From Ventosimonas gracilis (GTDB lineage: Bacteria; Pseudomonadota; Gammaproteobacteria; Pseudomonadales; Pseudomonadaceae): a stretch of DNA of 64,000 nt. The DNA is taken from the NCBI RefSeq assembly GCF_001580025.1, contig NZ_LSZO01000211.1:1-64000 (forward strand). The letters are read 5' to 3'. The first letter of the stretch is position 1. Every line of letters begins with the position of its first letter. Shown one piece after another: positions 39,556-48,902 of this stretch. Below the pieces are notes generated by a model. The model had not been told where the DNA came from. It saw only the letters and a list, made by a program, of their open reading frames with translations, and searched no databases. A program made the translations under genes and the position numbers.

Positions 39556-40671
39556 TTATCCTTTGACCTGCTCAATCACGCCGCCACCTAAGCAGCGCTC
39601 GCCTTGATAGAAAACTACCGATTGCCCAGGCGTGACCGCGCGTTGCGGTTGCTCAAACTCGACTTGCCAGCCTTTTGCGCTTTGTTTAAGCAGGCAGGGC
39701 TGGTCAGCTTGGCGGTAGCGCACTTTGCCGCAAAGGTGCAGCGGCTGCTTATAGTCGATGGGATTTATCCAATGGATATGTGAACAATAAAGGGTGCTGG
39801 AAAAAAGCAGCGGGTGGTCATTGCCCTGGCCGACAATCAATACATTGCGCGTTAAGTCTTTAGCGAGTACGTACCAAGGTTCTTCGCCTGCATCTTTTTG
39901 CCCGCCGATGCCAAGCCCTTGGCGTTGGCCGATGGTGTGGTACATCAAGCCGTTGTGCTGGCCAAGGATTTTGCCATCGGTATCTTCAATCGAACCGGGC
40001 TGCGCGGGCAGGTATTGCGCGAGAAAATCCCGAAAGCGTCGTTCGCCGATAAAGCAAATGCCGGTGGAATCCTTCTTTTTGGCCGTCGCCAGCCGGTGTT
40101 TGGCGGCCAGCGCGCGAACCGCGGGTTTTTCCAGTTCACCCAGCACAAACAGGCTTTTAGCTAATTGCTCGCCGGCCACCGCGTGCAGAAAGTAGCTCTG
40201 GTCTTTATTGGCATCCAAGCCTTTGAGCAGCTCGCTCTGCTTGTCGTCACGCGCACGCAAACGGGCGTAGTGGCCGGTGGCAATAAAGTCTGCGCCAAGG
40301 CTTAAGGCGTAATCGAGAAAGGCTTTGAACTTGATTTCACGGTTACACAGAATGTCCGGGTTCGGTGTGCGACCGGCTTGGTATTCGGCCAAAAAATGCT
40401 CAAATACGTTGTCCCAATATTCGGCGGCAAAGTTTGCCGTATGCAAACGAATGCCCAAACGCTCGCAAACTGCGCGGGCATCGGCTAAATCAGCCATTGC
40501 CGTGCAGTACTCGCTACCGTCGTCCTCTTCCCAGTTCTTCATAAACAGCCCCTCGACCTGCCAACCTTGCTGCAAAAGCAACAAGGCAGCGACCGAGGAA
40601 TCCACTCCGCCGGACATGCCGACCATCACGCGGCGACCGGTAGCAGTCGGCAAGGGGCTTTGCGACATCAT
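39556..40671 (-). CDS. mnmA: tRNA-specific 2-thiouridylase
   Basis: Makes s2U34 in tRNA Lys, Glu and Gln. PP-loop [18 protein letters not shown], the catalytic cysteine in [26 protein letters not shown] with the second cysteine, and [19 protein letters not shown]. 371 residues. First gene of a run continuing to hflD, trpF, accD and folC. Confidence 0.97.
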   Translation of the reverse strand: MMSQSPLPTATGRRVMVGMSGGVDSSVAALLLLQQGWQVEGLFMKNWEEDDGSEYCTAMADLADARAVCERLGIRLHTANFAAEYWDNVFEHFLAEYQAGRTPNPDILCNREIKFKAFLDYALSLGADFIATGHYARLRARDDKQSELLKGLDANKDQSYFLHAVAGEQLAKSLFVLGELEKPAVRALAAKHRLATAKKKDSTGICFIGERRFRDFLAQYLPAQPGSIEDTDGKILGQHNGLMYHTIGQRQGLGIGGQKDAGEEPWYVLAKDLTRNVLIVGQGNDHPLLFSSTLYCSHIHWINPIDYKQPLHLCGKVRYRQADQPCLLKQSAKGWQVEFEQPQRAVTPGQSVVFYQGERCLGGGVIEQVKG

Positions 40672-40709
40672 CAGGCCTTGGTTAAAAAGGAGTGGATTTT
40701 AGCAGTCTT

Positions 40710-42245
40710 TCAACAGGTTCGAATCAAATGGTCAAAGGCCGACAGCGCGGCTTTGGCACCTTCGCCAGTGGCGATAACGATTTGCTTGTAGGGCACGTTG
40801 GTGCAGTCGCCTGCGGCAAAGATGCCGCCGATGCTGGTGGCACCACGCGCATCGGTGATGATTTCGCCGCGGTTTATGGCAAGCTGGTCTTTTAGCCAGT
40901 CGGTATTGGGCAGCAGGCCAATCTGTACAAAGATGCCTTCAAGTGCCAGCTCTTGACCTTCGCCGCCGTTTCTTGGCTGGTAACGCAGGCCGGTGACTTT
41001 GCTGCCATCGCCCAAGACTTCGGTGGTTTGTGCGTGGGTAATCACTTGTACATTGGGCAGGATTGCCAGTTTGCGCTGCAATACCTCATCGGCGCGTAAT
41101 TGACTATCGAACTCAAGCAAAGTGACATGGGCAACGATCCCGGCCAAATCAATGGCCGCTTCCACGCCGGAATTGCCGCCGCCAATCACCGCCACGCGCT
41201 TGCCTTTAAACAGCGGGCCGTCGCAGTGTGGGCAAAAGCATACGCCGCGCGCTTTGTATTGTTGTTCGCCAGGCACGCCCATTTCGCGCCAGCGGGCACC
41301 GGTTGCAATAATCAGCGTCTTGCTTTTAAGCGTCGCGCCGCTTTCAAGTGTGACTTGGTGCAGTTCCCCGGCATGGGCAGCAGGCAGCAGTTGTTCTGCA
41401 CGCTGAGCGCGGATAATGTCCACCTCATAGGATTTGACGTGTTCTTCCAGGGCGCGGGAAAGCTGCGGGCCTTCGGTATGGGTGACTGAGATAAAGTTCT
41501 CAATCGCCATCGTATCTTGCACCTGTCCGCCAAAGCGTTCAGCCACCAAACCGGTACGAATACCTTTACGTGCGGCGTAGATGGCAGCCGCCGCACCGGC
41601 AGGGCCTGCGCCTAATACCAGTACATCAAAGGGGGCTTTTTCGCTAAGCGCTGCGGTTTCACGCGCGCTGCCTTGGCTATCGATTTTGGCAAGAATATCC
41701 GTAACTTCCATTCGCCCTTGGGCGAACGGTTCGCCGTTTAACCAAACGCTGGGTACGGTCAAAATCTGGCGACCTTCGGCTTCATCGGCAAAGAGTGCGC
41801 CGTCAATCGCCTGATGGCGAATATTGGGATTAAGTACCGCGAGCAGGTTAAGCGCCTGCACCACATCCGGGCAGTTCTGGCAGGACTGCGAAAACCAGGT
41901 CTCAAACTCAAAGCGCCCTTCAATGCCTTGGATGCGCGAAATGCTTTGTTCGTCCAATTTGGATGGATGCCCGCCGGTTTGCAGCAGTGCGAGCACTAAG
42001 GAGCTGAACTCATGCCCCATCGGCAGGCCGACAAATTCGATACGGTTTAACGCAAAAGAGGGGCGGCGCGAGGCGTTACCATCGGTGCGCAGAGTGATTT
42101 TGTCGGTTAAACCGACAATATCTTGTAAAAGGCTAAGCATTTCTTTCGATTGCTCGCTTTCATCAAGCGAAGCGGTGATGACAAAGGGTTGCTTGATATG
42201 GGCAAAGTGGCTGGTTAATTGGCTTTTGATACTGTCATCCAACAC
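40710..42245 (-). CDS. ahpF: Alkyl hydroperoxide reductase subunit F
   Basis: A flavin disulfide reductase that recycles AhpC with NADH. The N-terminal thioredoxin-like half has [12 protein letters not shown]; the C-terminal half has FAD motif [20 protein letters not shown], active-site [12 protein letters not shown] and NAD motif [19 protein letters not shown]. 511 residues. About 100 bp after ahpC, with hairpins in between. Confidence 0.96.
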   Translation of the reverse strand: MLDDSIKSQLTSHFAHIKQPFVITASLDESEQSKEMLSLLQDIVGLTDKITLRTDGNASRRPSFALNRIEFVGLPMGHEFSSLVLALLQTGGHPSKLDEQSISRIQGIEGRFEFETWFSQSCQNCPDVVQALNLLAVLNPNIRHQAIDGALFADEAEGRQILTVPSVWLNGEPFAQGRMEVTDILAKIDSQGSARETAALSEKAPFDVLVLGAGPAGAAAAIYAARKGIRTGLVAERFGGQVQDTMAIENFISVTHTEGPQLSRALEEHVKSYEVDIIRAQRAEQLLPAAHAGELHQVTLESGATLKSKTLIIATGARWREMGVPGEQQYKARGVCFCPHCDGPLFKGKRVAVIGGGNSGVEAAIDLAGIVAHVTLLEFDSQLRADEVLQRKLAILPNVQVITHAQTTEVLGDGSKVTGLRYQPRNGGEGQELALEGIFVQIGLLPNTDWLKDQLAINRGEIITDARGATSIGGIFAAGDCTNVPYKQIVIATGEGAKAALSAFDHLIRTC

Positions 42246-42276
42246 GGTTTTTACTCTTTAAAACAAAAATAACGGA

Positions 42277-42335
42277 CAAAAAAATGCCCGGGACACCGGG
42301 CAGGCTTCGGTCTGCCAATAAAGGCAGACCGAAAG
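42277..42335 (-). terminator. Two hairpins between ahpC and ahpF
   Basis: On the minus strand the first is CTTTCGGTCTGCC / GGCAGACCGAAG (42305-42335). The second is TGCCCGG / CCGGGCA (42285-42302), followed by a T-run (42278-42284), which makes a classic terminator. Partial read-through would give less AhpF than AhpC. Confidence 0.75.
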
Positions 42336-42347
42336 GATGCAGCGGGG

Positions 42348-42911
42348 TTAGATTTTGCCGACCAAATCCAGCGAGGGCGTTAAGGTTTTTGCGCCTTCCT
42401 TCCACTTGGCCGGGCAGACCTCGCCCGGGTGCGCGGCGGTGTACTGTGCGGCTTTGAGCTTGCGCAGGGTTTCTGTCACATCACGAGCGATTTCGTTGGA
42501 GTGGATTTCCAGCGTCTTGATCACGCCTTCTGGATTGATGATAAAGGTGCCGCGCAGAGCGAGGCCTTCTTCTTCAATATGCACGCCAAAAGCGCGGGTC
42601 AATTGGTGGGTGGGGTCGCCAATCAGCGGGAATTTGGCTTTGCCGACGGCTGGCGAGGTTTCGTGCCAGACCTTGTGCGAAAACTGCGTATCGGTGGTGA
42701 CGATGTAGACCTCTGCACCAGCGGCCTGGAACTCGGCGTAGCTGTCTGCGGCATCTTCCACTTCAGTCGGGCAGTTAAAGGTAAAGGCCGCTGGCATAAA
42801 AATCAGCACCGACCACTTGCCGAGCAGGCTTTGTTCGGTTAAGTCAACAAACTGGCCGTTATGGAAAGCACTGACCTTAAAAGGTTGCACTTGAGTATTG
42901 ATAAGCGACAT
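42348..42911 (-). CDS. ahpC: Alkyl hydroperoxide reductase subunit C (peroxiredoxin)
   Basis: Reduces H2O2 and organic peroxides. Peroxidatic cysteine in PAAFTFNCPTEVEDAAD, resolving cysteine in HPGEVCPAKWKEG, and the C-terminal TPSLDLVGKI typical of the AhpC class. 187 residues, exact family length. It carries its own promoter in 42912-43085, shared with the divergent FKBP gene; I could not identify a clear OxyR site there. Confidence 0.97.
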   Translation of the reverse strand: MSLINTQVQPFKVSAFHNGQFVDLTEQSLLGKWSVLIFMPAAFTFNCPTEVEDAADSYAEFQAAGAEVYIVTTDTQFSHKVWHETSPAVGKAKFPLIGDPTHQLTRAFGVHIEEEGLALRGTFIINPEGVIKTLEIHSNEIARDVTETLRKLKAAQYTAAHPGEVCPAKWKEGAKTLTPSLDLVGKI

Positions 42912-43085
42912 GGTTTACAGCTCCTATCTTTAGGGGTGAAGGCCTTGGCTCAAGGCATGGGTTGCATCCTGACACAAGGCCATTGAAAGATTAAATTGAT
43001 TGATGGCATGGAGTGGATTGATTGAGTCTATGATACAGCGCCCGCCTGCTTCGGGCATCTTTTACTACGCTCACAAGGAAACCCA

Positions 43086-43778
43086 ATGAAACAACCTTAT
43101 TTCGCGGCGGCTTTTGTGCTGCTGGGACTGAGTTTTTCCGCTGTCGCCGCGCCCTTGGATATTAAAAAGGGCACTGAACCGCAAAAAGCCGCCTATGGCA
43201 TCGGCCTTAACATGGGCAAAAGTCTGGCGCAAGGCGGATTAAATGACCTTGATTTAAAAGCGCTTTTCCTGGGTATTGAAGATGCGCTGGGCAATAAAGA
43301 GTCCAGGTTAAGTGATTCGGAACTGGACGCCGCTTTTGTCTTTTTGCAGCGCGACACTGAGGAGAAGCTTGCCAAACTGGGCGAAGAAAACGCCGCCGCC
43401 GGTAAAAAATTCCTCGAAACCAACGGTAAACGCAAAGGCGTAGTGACCACGGCCTCCGGCTTGCAATACGAAGTGCTGAAAAAAGCCACGGGTGCCAAAC
43501 CCAAAGAAACCGATGTGGTCAGCGTGCACTACGAGGGCAAATTGATAGACGGCAAAGTGTTTGACAGCTCCATCGCCCGCGGCGAGCCGGTTGAGTTCCC
43601 GCTAGGCGGTGTGATCAAAGGTTGGACGGAAGGACTGCAACTGATGCAGGTTGGCGAGAAATACCGCCTGTATCTCCCGGGCAATCTCGCCTACGGCGAA
43701 CAAAGCCCCAGCGCCGACATTCCGCCTAATTCGGTACTGGTATTTGATGTGGAATTGCTGGGTATTAAAGAGCAGTAA
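43086..43778 (+). CDS. fkpA: FKBP-type peptidyl-prolyl isomerase (FkpA/Mip-like)
   Basis: A periplasmic folding helper. Signal peptide MKQPYFAAAFVLLGLSFSAV, helical dimerisation domain (KAAYGIGLNMGKSLAQGGLN), then the FKBP domain: DVVSVHYEGKLIDGKVFDSS, GGVIKGWTEGLQLMQVGEKY, NLAYGEQSPSADIPPNSVLV. 230 residues. SD AAGGAAA just before the ATG. Confidence 0.92.
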   Translation: MKQPYFAAAFVLLGLSFSAVAAPLDIKKGTEPQKAAYGIGLNMGKSLAQGGLNDLDLKALFLGIEDALGNKESRLSDSELDAAFVFLQRDTEEKLAKLGEENAAAGKKFLETNGKRKGVVTTASGLQYEVLKKATGAKPKETDVVSVHYEGKLIDGKVFDSSIARGEPVEFPLGGVIKGWTEGLQLMQVGEKYRLYLPGNLAYGEQSPSADIPPNSVLVFDVELLGIKEQ

Positions 43779-43792
43779 ACGAAAGGCGCCTC

Positions 43793-43820
43793 AGCCCTCT
43801 CCCGCAAGCGGGCGAGGGCT
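43793..43820. terminator. Inverted repeat AGCCCTCTCCCGC / GCGGGCGAGGGCT
   Basis: 13-bp arms with one mismatch, between the convergent fkpA and EamA genes. Member of the window-wide palindrome family; no strong T-run. Confidence 0.65.
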
Positions 43821-43828
43821 GGGGAAGA

Positions 43829-44713
43829 TTACGCCGGCGCTTGCTGCTTCTTCGGCCAAAGCTGCGCGACCAGCATGCCGCCAAGCATTAGTGCGCAGCC
43901 GATATAGCCGCGTAGTCCTAAGGATTCATCCAGCATTAGCGCTCCGGCAATCGCGGCGAATACCGCTTCCAGCGATAAAATAATGGCGGCGTGTGAAGCA
44001 ATCGCGTGACGCTGCGCAAAGACTTGCAAGGTGTAAGCAATACCGACCGAGGCGACCCCGGCAAACAGCAGAGAAGGCAGCGCTTTGTTTAAGCCATCTA
44101 AGCTAAGTGGTTCAAAAAACGGCGCGAGTATCAGGCTGATCAGCGCGCAGACCAAGCACTGAATAATACTTAGCCCGATAGGGTCGGCGCGCCGCGCAAA
44201 ATAGCCAATCAGCAGCACATGGCTCGCCCAAACAAAAGCCCCGGCGAGTTGCAGCCAGTCGCCAGAGGCAACCGAAAAGCCTTCACCAACCGACAGCAAA
44301 AACATGCCGATCACGGCAAGACTTGCGCCCAGCCAAATGCCCAAATGGCTGCGTTGGCCGAAAAATAGTCCCAAAAGTGGCACGATAATCACGTAAAGAC
44401 CGGTGATAAAGCCGGAATTGGTCACGCTGGTAAACAAAAGCCCGACCTGCTGCAAATTGGAACCCAGCGCCAATGCCAGCCCCATCAGCGTGCCACCTAG
44501 CCATAGGTCGCGGCGGGTAAAGTCATGGCTTCTGCCCGCACGGCGCAATCTCAGTAGCGGCAGTAACACCAACGCGCCCAACAACATCCTTGTGCCGGTA
44601 AATACCAGTGGACCGATATACTCCATGCCCACTTGCTGCGCCACAAAGGAAGCGCCCCAAATCATGGCCGCCAGCAACATTAAAAAATCAGCACGCAGGG
44701 CTTGTTGTTTCAT
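43829..44713 (-). CDS. EamA/DMT-family transporter
   Basis: Ten predicted membrane helices in two EamA repeats (LLAAMIWGASFVAQQVGMEY in the first, LAGAFVWASHVLLIGYFARR in the second). The conserved LSLEAVFAAIAGALMLDESL is near the C-terminus. Exports small metabolites; substrate unknown. 294 residues from ATG 44713; the frame open upstream is not membrane-like. Confidence 0.88.
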   Translation of the reverse strand: MKQQALRADFLMLLAAMIWGASFVAQQVGMEYIGPLVFTGTRMLLGALVLLPLLRLRRAGRSHDFTRRDLWLGGTLMGLALALGSNLQQVGLLFTSVTNSGFITGLYVIIVPLLGLFFGQRSHLGIWLGASLAVIGMFLLSVGEGFSVASGDWLQLAGAFVWASHVLLIGYFARRADPIGLSIIQCLVCALISLILAPFFEPLSLDGLNKALPSLLFAGVASVGIAYTLQVFAQRHAIASHAAIILSLEAVFAAIAGALMLDESLGLRGYIGCALMLGGMLVAQLWPKKQQAPA

Positions 44714-44828
44714 TGACTGTCTCAAGGTGAAGGGGCGCGTACTTTGCCGCATTTGAAAAGTGGCCGGCAACCTTTTAAGGTGCGCTGCCGCGCCCTTTCC
44801 TCCGTCTTTAGCGCAGAGCAGACCCCTT

Positions 44829-45515
44829 ATGAGCGAATTACAGGATTTGATTGAGAACAATGCCCGCTGGGCGAAATCAATCAAGGAGACGGACCCTGAG
44901 TTTTTTGTTCGCCTTGCGCGTCAGCAAGCGCCGGAATATCTGTGGATTGGCTGCTCCGATGCCCGCGTTCCGGCCAATGAGATTGTTGGGCTGTTGCCGG
45001 GGGATTTATTTGTCCACCGCAATGTCGGCAATCTGGTTTTGCATACCGATATGAACTGTTTGTCGGTGCTGCAATACGCCGTCGATGTGCTTAAGGTCAA
45101 GCATATTCTGGTCACCGGCCACTACGGCTGCGGCGGTATTCGTGCGGCATTACAGGATACCCAGCTGGGTTTGATTGACGGCTGGCTGCGCAGCATCCGC
45201 GAGCTTGCTTGGGAGAAACGCGAAGACCTTGCGCGTTTCCCCACGATGGAGGACAAAGTAGACCGCCTGTGTGAACTTAATGTGGTCGCGCAAGTCGCCA
45301 ATGTCAGTCATACCGGCATTGTGCAAAACGCTTGGCAGCGCGGGCAGAGCCTTGCCGTGCACGGCTGTATCTACGGCATTAAAGATGGTATCTGGAAGGA
45401 TTTAAAAGTCACCGTGCGCGGCTTGGCGCAGGTGCCGGAGCAATATCGGCTGCGGCCAACCGGGCAAATTGCACGCGCACCAACAGACCAGAGGGCTGCG
45501 CCGGATGCAGGCTGA
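44829..45515 (+). CDS. can: Beta-carbonic anhydrase
   Basis: Interconverts CO2 and bicarbonate. Zinc ligands: cysteine in WIGCSDARVPANEI, histidine and cysteine in VTGHYGCGGIRAAL; DLFVHRNVGNLV between them. 228 residues from ATG 44829. The final 107 bp overlap the convergent sensor-kinase gene, and the last 16 residues (QIARAPTDQRAAPDAG) are not family-like, so the gene seems to have run on into its neighbour after losing a stop. Confidence 0.94.
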   Translation: MSELQDLIENNARWAKSIKETDPEFFVRLARQQAPEYLWIGCSDARVPANEIVGLLPGDLFVHRNVGNLVLHTDMNCLSVLQYAVDVLKVKHILVTGHYGCGGIRAALQDTQLGLIDGWLRSIRELAWEKREDLARFPTMEDKVDRLCELNVVAQVANVSHTGIVQNAWQRGQSLAVHGCIYGIKDGIWKDLKVTVRGLAQVPEQYRLRPTGQIARAPTDQRAAPDAG

Positions 45516-46830
45516 TGCTGGCCTGATGGGCGCGGCAGATTTCCTGCACGATGGCAAGGCCAAGCCCCACGCCGCTTCGGTTTTGGCGGTCTTGCTGTTG
45601 CCAAAAGCGGGCAAAGGCTTTGCTGTAATCGGCCTCGGGCAGGCCGCAGCCGTCGTCTTCGACTTCCAGCAGGCCGCTTTCCGATACGCGCAAAATCACT
45701 CGGCTTTGCGCGTGGCAAAGTGCGTTATCGATCAGGTTGCCGAGTAGTTCGCAGAGCAGATTGGCCTCGCCTTTAATCCAAACCGGCTGCGCGGCGAAAA
45801 GCTCCAAGGTAAGGCCGCGTTGATGGGCGAGCGCGGCTAATGCCTGCGCGGTTTCGCGGGTGAGCAGGGTTAAATTAACGGGTTGGCTGGCACCATCTGC
45901 AATCGCCTGTGCGCCGCTTTCAATCCGTGCCAGCGATAACAGTTGATTGGCAAGGCTTATCAGCCGCTCGCTTTGCTCGCCTGCTTGTTTTAAGGCGAGT
46001 TGCCAATCTTCAGGCTGTGCACTGCGCTGGCCGAGTTCAATCCGTGCTTTGAGCGCCGCCAACGGGGTGCGTAGCTCATGGGCGGCATCGCTGATAAAAG
46101 CGCTCTGCTGACTGAATAAACGGCGCAATTTACGGTGGAAGTGATTGAGCGTTTTTACCAGCGGCAGCACTTCGCGTGGCAGCCGCTTAAGCGAAAGTGG
46201 CTGTAAATCGCCGCTGCGCCTTTGGCTTAGCATCTGTTGCAAGGTACCGAGCGGACGCAGCGCCAGTTGTACGGCGAACACCGACAGCAGCAGCACGCTG
46301 GCGGCGAGTAGCCCCAAATGCCAAAGGCTTACGCTAAGCAGACGACCCTCCAGGCGCTTTCGTGCACTGCGCGTTTCCGCCAGGCGAATTTCCAGCATGC
46401 CAGAGGCTTCTGGCTGCAACAGGCTAATCAGGCGCACCGGCTGGTTTTGGTAGTCGCCATCGTAAAACCGTGCCAGCGCCGGATAATCCGTGGTTAATGG
46501 CGTATCTTCGGGCGGCGCGGGCAGGTTTTCGTAGCCGGACAATAACTCGCCGTTTTGGTTAAGAATTTGATAGTAAATCTGCCCGCTGCTGTCCCAGGCG
46601 AGGTTATCCAGCGCCAGATAAGGCACTTGCAGCAGTAACTGGCCTTGCGCATCGTGCAATCTCTCGGCAATGCTTCGTGCGGCGAGCAGCAGGCTGCGGT
46701 CGTAAGCGGTATCGGCCGCCTGGCTCGCCGTTAAATAAGCGTGCAGGCAAGACAATACCAAAAGCGGCAGCAGCAGTAGGCTCATGCGCAGCAGCAAGCG
46801 CGAGCGAAGGCTGCGAAAACGCAATTTCAT
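45409..46830 (-). CDS. tctE: Sensor histidine kinase, TctE type
   Basis: An inner membrane kinase: helix 1 (LLLRMSLLLLPLLVLSCLHA), periplasmic sensor region (about 35-165), helix 2 (LLAASVLLLSVFAVQLAL), HAMP, phospho-His in ISDAAHELRTPLAALKARIE, and ATPase motifs GNLIDNALCHA, VEDDGCGLP, GVGLGLAIVQEIC. 473 residues. It overlaps the tctD stop by 4 bp. The position next to OprD and TctCBA suggests it senses tricarboxylates. The C-terminal tail (RLAAADIAPAPAPSRAR) lies in the overlap with can. Confidence 0.88.
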   Translation of the reverse strand: MKLRFRSLRSRLLLRMSLLLLPLLVLSCLHAYLTASQAADTAYDRSLLLAARSIAERLHDAQGQLLLQVPYLALDNLAWDSSGQIYYQILNQNGELLSGYENLPAPPEDTPLTTDYPALARFYDGDYQNQPVRLISLLQPEASGMLEIRLAETRSARKRLEGRLLSVSLWHLGLLAASVLLLSVFAVQLALRPLGTLQQMLSQRRSGDLQPLSLKRLPREVLPLVKTLNHFHRKLRRLFSQQSAFISDAAHELRTPLAALKARIELGQRSAQPEDWQLALKQAGEQSERLISLANQLLSLARIESGAQAIADGASQPVNLTLLTRETAQALAALAHQRGLTLELFAAQPVWIKGEANLLCELLGNLIDNALCHAQSRVILRVSESGLLEVEDDGCGLPEADYSKAFARFWQQQDRQNRSGVGLGLAIVQEICRAHQASISLHPAQPSGLLVRVQFARLAAADIAPAPAPSRAR

Positions 46831-47498
46831 GACGTGCGGTCTTCCAGTAGATAACCCAGGCCGCGAAAGGTGACAATCTGTACGCCGCTGCCGCTTAGCT
46901 TTTTGCGCAGGCGGTGGATGTAAATTTCAATCGCATCAAGGCTCGCCTCTTGATGAACACCAAAGACTTTAGCCGCCAGTTGCTCCTTGCTCAGTACCCG
47001 CCCGGGGCGGTTGATCAGACTTTCTAAAACGGCCTGTTCACGCGCGGTTAAGGGTAGCGGCTGACCCTTTAAGCTAAAACGGCGCTGGCTTAACTCATAG
47101 AGCAGAGCGCCGCATTGCTGCTGCTTCTCGCCATCGGCCAGAGTGCGGCGCAGCAGCGCTTTCACACGGGCTTCGAGTTCAGCCAAAGCAAAGGGTTTAG
47201 CCAGATAGTCGTCCGCACCCAGATTAAGTCCCTGCACGCGGTCACGCACTTCACCACGAGCGGTCAGCATCATGACCGGCAGGCGCTGGCCGCGACTGCG
47301 CAGTTTGCCGAGCAGGGCAAAACCATCGAGGCGCGGCAGGCCGACATCGATAATCGCGAGCGCGTAGTCGCTGCTCTGTAGCGCAAGGTCGGCGACAATG
47401 CCGTCGGCCAGACTATCCACAGCGAAACCGGCCGCTTGCAGCGCGTTTTGAATGCTTAGCGCGATGGTGGGATGGTCTTCGACTAATAAAATCCGCAT
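46827..47498 (-). CDS. tctD: OmpR-family response regulator, TctD type
   Basis: Receiver domain MRILLVEDHPTIALSIQNAL with phospho-aspartate in ALAIIDVGLPRLDGF and lysine in DDYLAKPFALAELEAR, then a winged-helix output domain (LTAREQAVLESLINRPGRVL, IEIYIHRLRKKL). 223 residues. Divergent from the OprD porin gene and coupled to its kinase; it probably activates the porin and tctCBA. Confidence 0.88.
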   Translation of the reverse strand: MRILLVEDHPTIALSIQNALQAAGFAVDSLADGIVADLALQSSDYALAIIDVGLPRLDGFALLGKLRSRGQRLPVMMLTARGEVRDRVQGLNLGADDYLAKPFALAELEARVKALLRRTLADGEKQQQCGALLYELSQRRFSLKGQPLPLTAREQAVLESLINRPGRVLSKEQLAAKVFGVHQEASLDAIEIYIHRLRKKLSGSGVQIVTFRGLGYLLEDRTS

Positions 47499-47609
47499 GG
47501 CAAAAAAGGGCGCATTGAAAGGCTGCTGAAAGGTTGGCGTTTTAGGCTTGGCAAAAATGCCCCTCTGTCGTCGTGCAGAGGAATAAAAAACAAGCCAGGA
47601 AACCCGCTG
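47499..47609. promoter_or_regulatory. Divergent control region tctD / oprD
   Basis: 111 bp between the regulator and the porin. It contains a GAAAGG direct repeat (about 47517-47532) that could be a TctD site, and a small hairpin CCTCTG / CAGAGG (47562-47581) in the porin leader. SD AGGAAA precedes ATG 47610. Regulatory meaning is inferred. Confidence 0.4.
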
Positions 47610-48860
47610 ATGAAAGTTGCTTTAGCTAAAAAAAACATTGTAATGCTCGCCGCCTCATCCAGTCTTGCCGCCCTGCCTGCACAGGCGGCTTTGCTTGAGG
47701 ATAGCAAGGTCAAGTTTTCCGCCAACAATATCTACTTTAACCGCGATTTCCGTGAAGGCTCGGGGCAGAACAAGCGCGAAGAATGGGGGCAGGCTTTTGC
47801 GCTGGAGATGCGCTCAGGCTTTACCGAAGGTACGGTCGGTTTCGGTCTTGATGCTAACGCAGCGTTAGGTTTAAAGCTTGACTCCGGCGGTGGCCGCACC
47901 GGTACCGGCCTGCTGCCAAGGCACGATGATGGGCATTCGGCGGATGAGTTCAGCCGCTTGCAGGCAACCGCCAAGGCCAAGGTTTCTGCTACAGAACTGC
48001 GTTTTGGCTCGCACGTGCCGAAACTGCCGGTGGTCTCAAGCAGCACTTCACGCCTGTTGCCGCAAGTGTTTGCAGGTACGACGCTGCAAAGCGCTGAAGT
48101 GGATGGCTTGGCGCTAACCGCCGCGCGATTTTCTAAGGTCATTGACCGTGCTTCCACCAACGCCGAAAAATTGACGCTAGCGGGTAACGGTGGCCGCTAC
48201 CGCGGCGGCGTAGAAAGCAAGCACCTTAGCCTGTTCGGTGCGGACTGGAAGGTGACTCAAGACATCACCGCGCGTTATTGGCAGTCCGAGTTAAAAGACG
48301 TTTACCAGCAGCAATTTGTCGGGCTCACCGCCAGCCACAAGCTGCCTGCTGGCACAGTGAGTGCCGATGTGCGCTTTTTCCGCAGTAAAGACAGCGGCCA
48401 GTCACTCGCCGGAAAAGTCGATAACCACGCCTTTAGCAGCTTATTTAGCTACAAGTTGGGCGCACAAAAAGTCGGTCTTGGTTGGCAGCAGATGGACGGC
48501 AAAACGGGCTTTGCTCATATTGGTGGCGGAGATCCTTATCTCGTCAACTTTGTGCAGATAGGTAATTTTGGCGAGGCGGGCGAGCGTTCTTGGCAAGGCC
48601 GTTACGACTTTGACTTTAAAGACCTTATGCCGGGGCTTTCCTTTATGGCGCGTTATTTGCAAGGCCGCAGCGCGCATATTCCAGGTCGCTCGGGCGCTTA
48701 TGCCGAACGCGAGCGCGATTTGGAATTGCAATACCAGGTGCAACAAGGAAGGTTTAAAGGCTTGTCATTACGCCTGCGTAACGCTCAGTACCGCAGCGAG
48801 TTTTCCCGCGACGCGGATGAAACCCGCCTGATTATTAGTTATAGCCTGTCGTTGCTGTAA
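47610..48860 (+). CDS. OprD-family outer membrane porin (OpdH-like)
   Basis: A 416-residue, 18-strand type porin with signal peptide (MKVALAKKNIVMLAASSSLA, cleaved near AQA-AL). The mature start LLEDSKVKFSANNIYFNRDF, EEWGQAFALEMRSGFTEG, and end RLIISYSLSLL are typical of OprD. In Pseudomonas OpdH takes up cis-aconitate and citrate; the tct neighbours make a tricarboxylate or similar carboxylate likely here. Confidence 0.92.
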   Translation: MKVALAKKNIVMLAASSSLAALPAQAALLEDSKVKFSANNIYFNRDFREGSGQNKREEWGQAFALEMRSGFTEGTVGFGLDANAALGLKLDSGGGRTGTGLLPRHDDGHSADEFSRLQATAKAKVSATELRFGSHVPKLPVVSSSTSRLLPQVFAGTTLQSAEVDGLALTAARFSKVIDRASTNAEKLTLAGNGGRYRGGVESKHLSLFGADWKVTQDITARYWQSELKDVYQQQFVGLTASHKLPAGTVSADVRFFRSKDSGQSLAGKVDNHAFSSLFSYKLGAQKVGLGWQQMDGKTGFAHIGGGDPYLVNFVQIGNFGEAGERSWQGRYDFDFKDLMPGLSFMARYLQGRSAHIPGRSGAYAERERDLELQYQVQQGRFKGLSLRLRNAQYRSEFSRDADETRLIISYSLSLL

Positions 48861-48902
48861 CTCCCCATGCTCTGCCATAAGAGCTGACTATAAGGAAAAA
48901 CG

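Noticed and set aside
42912-43085. OxyR site upstream of ahpC
   Set aside because: I looked for spaced ATAG/CTAT elements; only isolated CTAT-like pieces occur, so no site is called.
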